From assembly GCF_900128445.1 (NCBI RefSeq), contig NZ_LT671417.1, forward strand, positions 372,001-436,000: DNA of 64,000 bases, given 5' to 3'. Source of the DNA: Thermophilibacter provencensis (lineage in GTDB: Bacteria > Actinomycetota > Coriobacteriia > Coriobacteriales > Atopobiaceae). Each line of letters begins with the position of its first letter. The stretch's first letter is position 1. This document shows, piece after piece, positions 8,629 through 15,914 of the stretch. A program made the position numbers and the translations under genes. Under the pieces are notes generated by a model that saw nothing but the letters and a program-made list of their open reading frames with translations, was not told where the DNA came from and searched no databases.

Positions 8629-9108
8629 TCACACGTCCTCCTTGGCAAGGCGTGCGAGCTCGGCCACGCGGTCGCGCAGCCTGTTGGCATCGTCCTCTGC
8701 GAGGCCGGGAATCTCGAAGCTCTCCCCGGCGGTGGAGACGGTCACGCTGGCCAGGCCGTGCGCACGCAGGATGGGGCCCTGCTTGGTCTGCACGTGCTGG
8801 ACGCGCACGAGCGGCACGAGCGTGCGCTTCTTGGTGAAGACGCCGCTGTAGAGGTCGACGTCGGTGGGCGTGACGTCGTAGCGCCAGGTGGCGTACTCGA
8901 CGCGCGGCGAGACAAGCATGTCGCCCACGCAGATGGCCTCGATGACGCCCGCGACGAGGTAGACCCAGAAGACGTCACCGCCCAGGTGGCGCACGATGAG
9001 CCAGGCCACAACGGCCAAGGCCGCCACCGCCACAATGCCAACGAGGCTGGAGATGTACCACACCCGCAGCATGCGCGGGTCAAGCCGGTGCGAGGGCAGA
9101 TCTGACAT
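8629..9108 (-). CDS. PH-domain membrane protein (YdbS-like)
   Basis: A 159-residue protein with two N-terminal membrane helices (about residues 15-60) followed by one bacterial PH domain (bPH2; SGVFTKKRTLVPLVRVQHVQ). The ATG at 9108 has AAGGA upstream and is preferred to a longer frame that starts inside the repeat. It lies directly upstream of the YdbT-like gene, whose possible GTG start overlaps this stop codon. In Bacillus the YdbS/YdbT pair forms a membrane complex; the function in this organism is inferred only. Confidence 0.88.
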   Translation of the reverse strand: MSDLPSHRLDPRMLRVWYISSLVGIVAVAALAVVAWLIVRHLGGDVFWVYLVAGVIEAICVGDMLVSPRVEYATWRYDVTPTDVDLYSGVFTKKRTLVPLVRVQHVQTKQGPILRAHGLASVTVSTAGESFEIPGLAEDDANRLRDRVAELARLAKEDV

Positions 9109-9173
9109 GCGGGTCCTTCCGACAGGGCGGCCACGGAGACATTCTCTCACGACCTGACAGGGACAAGGGGCAT

Positions 9174-9242
9174 CCTGACAAAGGTGTCGGGGCATACTGT
9201 CATGAGCCTTTCATGACAGTTTGCCCCGACACCTTTGTCAGG
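9174..9242. repeat. CTGACA palindromic element, about 69 bp
   Basis: Left arm CCTGACAAAGGTGTCGGGGC and a matching right arm with near-perfect complementarity around TCATGAGCCTTTCATGA. A further TTTGTCAGG follows, and the TGA stop of the second glycosidase gene (9247-9249) lies in that extra terminal motif. A partial copy precedes it at about 9152-9172. Confidence 0.88.
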
Positions 9243-9246
9243 TTTG

Positions 9247-12200
9247 TCAGGAGCGCCCGCGGCGGCGAGCAAGGGCGCGGTGCACCCACGCGATTACACC
9301 CACGCCCGCCACGGCGTCGGCAATCGCAAGGGCGGTCCCCACGTAGTTGAAGCCCTGCGTCTTGACCGGCCGCTCGATGCCCGGCTCGCCCACGCTCGCC
9401 GCGGCCTCGTTATAGGCCAGGTTGGTGGCTCGGGCGTTGAGCCACGTGTAGAGCACGTTTTTGGTGGCGCGCCGCAGGTTGGTGAGGTAGCTCACGGCGC
9501 GAGGCTCCTCGGGCGTGCCCTCCGCGGCCAGAAGCTCGTCCTGCGTGAAGCCGTATGCAAAGGCACCGTTGCGGAAGACGCCGTCCATGTAGAGGTCGCC
9601 GCCGGCACGCAGCATCTCGTCCGCGTTCATGTACGTCTGATGGTCGGCGTAGTCCGTGATGACGGCGCCCTCGAAGCCCCACTCGCCGCGCAGCACGCTC
9701 GTGAGGAGGGCGCGGCTGCCGCCCGCCCACGTGGCGCCGATGCGGTTGTACGAGGTCATGAGGCCCGTCGTCCCGCGCTCGACGGCACGCTGGAACGGCG
9801 CGAGGTAGATTTCGCGCAGTGCCTGCTCCGTGAGCCACGTATAGAGCGAGTCTCGGTAGGAGTCCTGGTTGTTGACGGCAAAGTGCTTGAGGAAGGCATA
9901 CGTGCCCGCATCGCGCGCACCCGCGACCACCTCGGCGGCCATGGTGCCGCACAGCAGCGGGTCCTCGGCGTAGTACTCATAGTTGCGGCCGCCCACGGGC
10001 GTGCGGTGAACGTTGGCGCATGGAGCGTACCAGCCGTCCACGCCGATCATCGCGCACTCCAGACCCACTTGCGCGCCGTACTCGCGCACAAGCCCGGCGT
10101 TCCACGTCTGCGCGAGCACCGTCGGGCCGGGGTAGCCCACGCCATAGCTCAGCTGGTTGAACGAGCCCACCTGCGCAGGGCCGTCCACCTCCTTGGTGCG
10201 CGGCTTGCCGATCCCGTCGATGCTCCCCGTCGCCAGGTACCCGTGGAGCACGAGCCGCTCCATGTCTGCCAATGAGACGTGGTCGAGCAGGAGCTCCCAG
10301 CGCGGGTCGTCATAGTCCAGGCCCAGCTCGCGCCCCATCTGCGTGAGCTCGCCGTCTTCCGTGAGCTGCCAGTAGTCGCCCGCGGCCGAGGCGAGCGGCT
10401 GGTCGAGCGGCGTGGCGAGCTCGCTTTCGTAGCGACGCGCGTCCGCCTCCACGCGGTCCTCGCCGTAGAGGTTGAGGGCCATGACGTTGTCCGTCATGGC
10501 GCGGTTCGCGCTCCCCTGGCGCGGAAACGTCCCCGCGAAGTCCGCGCGCGTGAGGTAGGTGATGCCGGCGTCGGAGTCCGAGCCGTCAATGGAGACGCCG
10601 TCCTCGGCGGACTCGCCGGTGAAGCGGTTGGTCACGGTGGCGCCCGTCTGGAGGTCGCGCTCGCAGAGCACGTCGGAGGGAAGGTAGTAGGTCGTCCGCG
10701 CGTAGTCGCAGTCCGCAAGCTCGTGCGCGTTGCGCTTGAGCTCGACCACATACTCCCCCTGCTCGAGCTCGTAGCCCGCGAAGCCGTTGCCGTTGGCGTC
10801 GTAGCAGTCGTAAGAGGCGACGTCGTCGAGGGCGAAGGAGAGCGTCACGTCCTGGCTCTCCCCCGGCTGCAAAAGGCGCGTCTTGACAAAGGCCACGAGC
10901 ACCGTCGAGGCCTTCTCGACGCCGCCGGGCTCGTACGGGGGCGTGCAGTAGAGCTGTACCACGTCGCGCCCGGCAACCTCCCCGGTGTTGGTGACGCGCA
11001 CGGTGACGGAGACGTTCGTCTCGCGGCCTACGCGCATGCCCTGGCCGGGCGTCCGCGCCGTGACCTGCCACGAGAAGGACGTGTAGCTGAGACCGTAGCC
11101 AAACGGGTACTGGACCACGGCATCGTAGCCCGTGCCGTGCTCGTTCTCCACGCCGTCCCAGAAGCCCTCGGCGTCAGCCGTCTCGTACCAGCGGTATCCC
11201 ACGTAGATGCCCTCGACGTAGTCCACGAAGCGCACGCCGTCGTAGGTCTCGGTCACGCCCACGTTGGCGTTGAGCGTGCCGTCGGCCGGGTAGAGCCCCG
11301 TGCCGTTGGTATATGTCCCCTCGCCCATGGCGCCCGAGTTGGCCCAGCTTGCGGCCGTCTCGAAGGCGTAGGCATAGGTGTCCACCGTGCGGCCGGAGGG
11401 ATTGACGTCACCCCAGAGGGCGCCGACCACGGCCCGCGCGCCCACCTCGCCCGTGGTTCCCACGATGAGGGCGGCGTCTATCCCCGGGATGGTCTCGAGC
11501 TCGCCGAGCTCCATCGTGTTGGTGGAGTTGATCAGCACAACCACGCGCTCATAGGTCGCGCCCACATAGCGCAGCAGGTCCTCCTCCTCGCGCGAGAGCT
11601 CGAGGTAGCCGCGCGTGACGTCGACGTCCACCTCGCCGTCGCGGCCGCTCACCTTATACTGAGCGCTCGGGCAGTCGATGGACTCCCCGGAGACGCGGCC
11701 GATAACCACGATCGCCGTGTCCGAGTACTTCTCCGCAGCGGTGAGAAGGTCCTCGGAGTAGCACGTCCTGTCTCGGACGCTCGGCTCGTAGAGGCGGCAG
11801 AACTCGGTGTCGTGACTGTTGAGGGCGCCCGCGGAGCGATAGGCGCGCTCGCCGTGGAAGCCGCGGTACATGTCTGTGAGCTGCGTGTTGTACGCAACGC
11901 CCCGCTCCTCGAGCGCGTCGAGAAGCCCCATCGTCTCACCGGCCACCTGGCCGGAGCCAGAACCGCTCGCCACCCACTGCGTGGACGCCCAGCCAAAGAC
12001 GTTGACCTGCGTCACGTCTGCGGGAAGGGGCAGCGCCCCATCCTCGTTGCGCAGCAAGACGATGCCCTCGGCCTCCACGCGCTCTGCGAGCGCGCGGCCC
12101 TTCTCCATCGTTGCATCGCGCTCCTCGGGCTCGACGTTCACAACGTCAGTGCCCAAGAAGGAGTCGACCGTGTCACCAAGAAGCGCCATGGCCACGTTGG

Positions 12201-12279
12201 CCGCCACGAGCGCGCCGACCGCCATCACGGCGCCCGCGCACGCGACCACCCTCACGACCCTGCGACCCCTCTTGCCCAC
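9247..12279 (-). CDS. Membrane-anchored glycoside hydrolase family 3 protein, second copy
   Basis: A 1,010-residue paralogue of the enzyme at 1216-4299, with the same plan: N-terminal membrane helix (about 8-33), GH3 C-type sandwich domain (AEGIVLLRNEDGALPLP), fibronectin III-like domain, GH3 catalytic domain (FLKHFAVNNQD; nucleophile Asp876 in AVITDYAD), and a C-terminal membrane helix ending in an Arg-rich tail. The GTG start has GAGGAGG 5 bases upstream. The two proteins differ clearly in sequence, so the duplication is not recent. Likely an extracellular, membrane-tethered beta-glycosidase; substrate unknown. Its stop codon lies in a palindromic repeat. Confidence 0.9.
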   Translation of the reverse strand: MGKRGRRVVRVVACAGAVMAVGALVAANVAMALLGDTVDSFLGTDVVNVEPEERDATMEKGRALAERVEAEGIVLLRNEDGALPLPADVTQVNVFGWASTQWVASGSGSGQVAGETMGLLDALEERGVAYNTQLTDMYRGFHGERAYRSAGALNSHDTEFCRLYEPSVRDRTCYSEDLLTAAEKYSDTAIVVIGRVSGESIDCPSAQYKVSGRDGEVDVDVTRGYLELSREEEDLLRYVGATYERVVVLINSTNTMELGELETIPGIDAALIVGTTGEVGARAVVGALWGDVNPSGRTVDTYAYAFETAASWANSGAMGEGTYTNGTGLYPADGTLNANVGVTETYDGVRFVDYVEGIYVGYRWYETADAEGFWDGVENEHGTGYDAVVQYPFGYGLSYTSFSWQVTARTPGQGMRVGRETNVSVTVRVTNTGEVAGRDVVQLYCTPPYEPGGVEKASTVLVAFVKTRLLQPGESQDVTLSFALDDVASYDCYDANGNGFAGYELEQGEYVVELKRNAHELADCDYARTTYYLPSDVLCERDLQTGATVTNRFTGESAEDGVSIDGSDSDAGITYLTRADFAGTFPRQGSANRAMTDNVMALNLYGEDRVEADARRYESELATPLDQPLASAAGDYWQLTEDGELTQMGRELGLDYDDPRWELLLDHVSLADMERLVLHGYLATGSIDGIGKPRTKEVDGPAQVGSFNQLSYGVGYPGPTVLAQTWNAGLVREYGAQVGLECAMIGVDGWYAPCANVHRTPVGGRNYEYYAEDPLLCGTMAAEVVAGARDAGTYAFLKHFAVNNQDSYRDSLYTWLTEQALREIYLAPFQRAVERGTTGLMTSYNRIGATWAGGSRALLTSVLRGEWGFEGAVITDYADHQTYMNADEMLRAGGDLYMDGVFRNGAFAYGFTQDELLAAEGTPEEPRAVSYLTNLRRATKNVLYTWLNARATNLAYNEAAASVGEPGIERPVKTQGFNYVGTALAIADAVAGVGVIAWVHRALARRRGRS

Positions 12280-12351
12280 GCGCCCTCCTCAGATCGACGA
12301 GCCTCGCGGCTCCCGTCCTATTCTAACGACCCTCCACGACACGGCATGGGC

Positions 12352-12469
12352 TACAATGACGGTTGGAAAATCCCCTAAGAGAAGGGTCCGCATGAAACCT
12401 CGACCTCACAGTCGATGACCTGCGGCGCGCTCCCGTGGCGCGTCGAGTGACGCAAGCGAAGGAGCGCAG
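12352..12469 (+). promoter_or_regulatory. Promoter -10 and ~105-nt leader before the Mg operon
   Basis: GGGCTACAATG contains an extended -10 hexamer TACAAT (12352-12357). Transcription from about 12364 would give a leader of about 105 bases with a potential GCGCGCTCCCGTGGCGCGTC stem before the AAGGAG of the first gene. I could not match it to the M-box or yybP-ykoY riboswitch, so regulation by the leader is only a possibility. Confidence 0.45.
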
Positions 12470-14326
12470 ATGATCTACCTGTCCCAGCTACTGGGCAACC
12501 CCGTTCTGGATGCCGACGGCGAGAAGATCGGCACGGTTTCCGACCTCGGCATCGCCACCGGCGAGGTTTTCCCCCGGGTCACGAGCCTTGCCTTCATGGG
12601 CCCCGGGCGCACGCCGATCATGATCTCCTGGCGCAAGTACGTCGAGCGCTATGACGAGAACGAGGTCAACCTCAAGGTCATAGCCACAGACCTGCGCTTC
12701 TCGTACCTCCAGCCGGACGAGGTCCTTCTCGCCCGCGATATCCTGAACAAGCAGATCGTGGACACGCACGGTATGCGCGTCGTCCGCGTGAACGACCTCA
12801 AGCTCTCGGACACGAGCTCCACCCAGCTGCGCCTGCTCGGCGCCGAGGTGGGCGCCCGCGGCCTCCTGCGCAGCCTCCACCCCGCGCTCGAAAGCGTGGC
12901 GCTGCGCCTGGCGCGGACCTTCGGCCACCCCATGCCCGAGAGAATCATCGCATGGAACTACATGGACCTCGTGGAGCGCGACCTCTCCAACGTCAAGCTC
13001 TCCGTGAGCCACAAGACGCTCGACGACATGCACCCCGCCGACATCGCCGATATCATCGAGCGGCTGGACCCGCGCCTGCGAGGCCAGGTCTTCGCGCAGC
13101 TTGACGATGAGCAGCGCGCCGACGCCATGGCAGAGTTCGACGACGATGCCATGGCCGCCGAGCTCATGGGCTCGCTCAACGAGACCGACGCCTCGCGCAT
13201 GCTGGCCGAGATGGACCCGGACGACGCCGCCGAGCTTGTCTCCGAGCTCGACTACGACAAGGCCGAGAAGCTTCTGCGCCTCATGGGCGTGCAGGAGCAG
13301 CGCGCCATCCGCCAGCTGCTGGGATACCGCGAGAACACGGCAGGCCGCATCATGACCTCCGAGGTCGCCACTGTGCCCGACGACGCCACCGTGGCCGATG
13401 CCGTGGAGATGCTGCGCGGGCTGGACGAGGACTTCGAGTCCGTGCGCTACGTCTACCTCACCGACGAGGACGGCAAGCTCGCCGGCGTGGTGACGCTTCC
13501 CGGCCTCATCGTGGCCGACCCCGAGACGAGACTCTCCGAGCTCGCGACCGAGGACCTCATCACGGCGAGCCCCGAGGACGACCAGGAGGACGTCGCCGAG
13601 GACATCGCCAAGTACAACCTGCTGGCCATGCCCGTCGTGAACGATGAGGGGCGCCTTCTGGGTATCGTCACCGTGGATGACGCGCTCGACGTCCTGGAGG
13701 AGGAGCACGCCGAGGACCTGCGCGTTGCCGGCGGCTCCGCGGATGGCGAGGACTCCGGGCACGCGAGCACGCTCATCTGGCTCGTGCGCCGCAACGTGTG
13801 GGTGGTCCTGTGGGCCGTCGGCGTCGTGGCGCTCGCCCTCGTCGCGGGGACGCGGCTCGGCCTTGGCGAGACGCTTGCCGCCACCATCCCGCTCGCCGTC
13901 GCGCTCGTGCTCGCGGACGACTCCGTGAGCTACGTCACCAACTTTTTCCTCGAGAACGACCCCGATGACGAGGACGCGCCCTCCGCGCTCGGCTTTGCGT
14001 TCAAGGGATTGGGCCTCGGCGTCGCGCTCGGCGCGCTCGTGGTGCTCATCGTCCTCGGGCTCGAGAGCGTCATCGCCTCCCCCGCCGTGCCCTCCTCGGT
14101 CGAGCGGCTCGGCCCCGCGCTCTCCGCGGGGGGCGTGGCCGCGGCCGTCTCCACGTTCGTCTCGTTTGCGACCACGCCCATCTACCTGGCCGTCCTTCGC
14201 CGACGTGACGAGGCCAACAAGGAGACCTCCGGCTTTACGCTCTCCCTCGTCTCCATGCTGGTTGCCGTGGTGGTGTTCCTAGCCGCCGTGCTGGCGCTCG
14301 CCGGACCCCTGGGGCTGGTGCGATGA
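12470..14326 (+). CDS. PRC-barrel / MgtE_N / CBS-pair membrane protein
   Basis: A 618-residue protein: PRC-barrel-like N-terminus (about 1-75), a linker of PRC-like sequence, MgtE intracellular N domain (about 180-285; LDDMHPADIADIIERLDP), a CBS pair (about 290-425) and four to five membrane helices (435-618). In true MgtE channels the N and CBS domains sense cytosolic magnesium. The membrane part lacks the MgtE signature with GGN and GxQ; at that position it reads PLAVALVLADDSVSYVTN. It is therefore probably not a standard channel and may be a regulatory partner or divergent transporter. AAGGAG lies 5 bases before the ATG. It overlaps the start of the NRAMP-like gene (ATGA), so the two are translationally coupled. 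Confidence 0.85.
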   Translation: MIYLSQLLGNPVLDADGEKIGTVSDLGIATGEVFPRVTSLAFMGPGRTPIMISWRKYVERYDENEVNLKVIATDLRFSYLQPDEVLLARDILNKQIVDTHGMRVVRVNDLKLSDTSSTQLRLLGAEVGARGLLRSLHPALESVALRLARTFGHPMPERIIAWNYMDLVERDLSNVKLSVSHKTLDDMHPADIADIIERLDPRLRGQVFAQLDDEQRADAMAEFDDDAMAAELMGSLNETDASRMLAEMDPDDAAELVSELDYDKAEKLLRLMGVQEQRAIRQLLGYRENTAGRIMTSEVATVPDDATVADAVEMLRGLDEDFESVRYVYLTDEDGKLAGVVTLPGLIVADPETRLSELATEDLITASPEDDQEDVAEDIAKYNLLAMPVVNDEGRLLGIVTVDDALDVLEEEHAEDLRVAGGSADGEDSGHASTLIWLVRRNVWVVLWAVGVVALALVAGTRLGLGETLAATIPLAVALVLADDSVSYVTNFFLENDPDDEDAPSALGFAFKGLGLGVALGALVVLIVLGLESVIASPAVPSSVERLGPALSAGGVAAAVSTFVSFATTPIYLAVLRRRDEANKETSGFTLSLVSMLVAVVVFLAAVLALAGPLGLVR

Positions 14327-15570
14327 TGAAAGGAGACGCCCCCTCTTCGCCGCTCGAGCCGCGACGCATCCTGGCGGCGATGGGCCCCGGCATGGTGGCC
14401 GCCCTCGCCGGCGCGGACGCGGGCGGCGTTGCCACGTACTCCAACGCCGGCGCGCTCTTCGGCTTCAACCAGCTCTGGACTGTTCCGGTGATGTGCTTTC
14501 TGCTCATCGTGGCGCAGGAGACGTCCGCGCGCATGGGCTGCGTCACGGGCAAGGGCTTCGCCTCGCTCATCCGCGAGCAGTTCGGCGTGCGCCTCTCCGT
14601 CGTGGCCATGCTCGCCCTCCTCATCTCAAACACCACCGTCACGCTCTCCGAGTTCGCGGGCATCGCTTCGGCGCTCGCCCTCTTCGGCGTTCCCCCGATC
14701 GTATCCGTGCCGGTGGCGGCGCTTGCCATCTGGCTGCTCACGATGAGCGGCTCGTATCGGCGCATCGAGAAGGTCCTCCTCGCCATCGCGTGCGTTTTCG
14801 TGACCTACGTCATCGCCGGCGTTATGGTGGGGCCCGACTGGGGCGACGCCCTGCTCCACACCGTGGTCCCACACGTCACGGCCTCCCCGCAGTACCTCTC
14901 GCTGCTGGTCGCGAACGTCGGCACCACCATCGCGCCCTGGATGCTCTTCCTCGCCCAGAGCAACGTGGTCGAGAAGAATGCGCGGGCGGCCGACCTGCCC
15001 TACCAGCGCATCGACACCGTGACGGGGGCCGTGGTGGCAAGCGCCATCTCGTGGTTCATCATCCTTACGACGGGGGCCGTGCTGAACCCGGCCGGAGTCG
15101 TCGTGAACGGCGCGGAGGACGCCGCGTCGGCGCTCGCGCCGCTCGTCGGCAGCTACGCGGAGGCGCTCTTCGGCGCGGGTCTTGCCGGCGCCTCGCTCCT
15201 CGCGGCCTGCGTCCTGCCCGGCATCACCTCAAGCGCCATCTGCGAGGCCTTCGGCTGGGAACGCGGCGCGGACCGCAGCTGGTCGGAGGCGCCCGCCTAC
15301 CGGGGAATCATCACGGCGGTCATCGCCATCTCCGCCGTCGTGGTCGTGCTGCCCGACGTCAACCTCTTCGGAATCATGATGGTGGCGCAGGTCATAAACG
15401 GCGTCCTGCTACCCGTCCTCCTCGTCTTCATGGTGCTCATCGCGAGCGACCGCCACGTGATGGGCCGATATGCGAACGGCCGCGTCTGGAACGCGCTCAC
15501 GTGGTTCACCATCGTCGCCGTGGCCATCCTCACCGTCGTGATGTTCGCGATGCAGGCCATGGGGATGTGA
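14323..15570 (+). CDS. NRAMP/SLC11 family transporter, NRMT-like (probable Mg2+)
   Basis: A 415-residue, about 11-helix SLC11-fold protein. Canonical manganese/iron transporters carry DPGN in helix 1 and MPH in helix 6. Here helix 1 has Asp32-Ala-Gly-Gly35 and helix 6 has TTIAPW (201-206), so the helix 1 Asn, the metal-ligating Met and the His are all missing. These replacements match the NRAMP-related magnesium transporters (NRMT) characterised from Eggerthella lenta, a relative. Coupling to an upstream gene with MgtE-type magnesium-sensor domains supports magnesium as substrate. Automated annotation would probably call it a divalent metal or manganese transporter. Confidence 0.88.
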   Translation: MMKGDAPSSPLEPRRILAAMGPGMVAALAGADAGGVATYSNAGALFGFNQLWTVPVMCFLLIVAQETSARMGCVTGKGFASLIREQFGVRLSVVAMLALLISNTTVTLSEFAGIASALALFGVPPIVSVPVAALAIWLLTMSGSYRRIEKVLLAIACVFVTYVIAGVMVGPDWGDALLHTVVPHVTASPQYLSLLVANVGTTIAPWMLFLAQSNVVEKNARAADLPYQRIDTVTGAVVASAISWFIILTTGAVLNPAGVVVNGAEDAASALAPLVGSYAEALFGAGLAGASLLAACVLPGITSSAICEAFGWERGADRSWSEAPAYRGIITAVIAISAVVVVLPDVNLFGIMMVAQVINGVLLPVLLVFMVLIASDRHVMGRYANGRVWNALTWFTIVAVAILTVVMFAMQAMGM

Positions 15571-15596
15571 CGGCAGGCGCGCGGCCCATCCTCCAG

Positions 15597-15816
15597 TGCA
15601 ATCAGGCGGATAGTGTGAAAAAACCGGGCGCCAGCATGCAGTCAGGGGGATAGTGCGAAGCACTTTTCGCGCCCCGGGCCTCCTTCGCCCCTCCTTCGCT
15701 TAACGCCAACTGGGGTTTTGCCAGGCGGCTACCCAAGGACCCCTCGGAAACCCTTCACACTATCCCGCCGATTGCATGCCGGCGCCCGGTTTTTTCACAC
15801 TATCCGCCTGATTGCA
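15597..15816. repeat. 220-bp inverted-repeat element, GGATAGTGTGAA family
   Basis: Arms of about 64 bp (15597-15660 and 15752-15816) are inverted copies with few mismatches. Each arm holds two copies of a module of the form TGCAATCAGGCGGATAGTGT, followed by GAA. A second copy of the element is at 31210-31441. No convincing gene lies inside. It fills the gap between the NRAMP-like gene and the FUSC gene. Confidence 0.88.
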
Positions 15817-15914
15817 GGCCACGCGCCGCAGAGCACCCCTGCCCCGCTCGGTATCTTGCGCAACCCGACGTCGCCTTTGCGGTATGGTCGAAGTGAGGCG
15901 AGGGAGGGGCGAGG

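Noticed and set aside
10279-12378. Rightward frame of about 700 codons opposite the second GH3 gene
   Set aside because: Same shadow composition and no motif; it overlaps a well-supported gene completely.
12358-12469. Possible magnesium or manganese riboswitch
   Set aside because: Some stems can be drawn, but I could not match the conserved cores of M-box or yybP-ykoY; a covariance-model search (Rfam) would decide.
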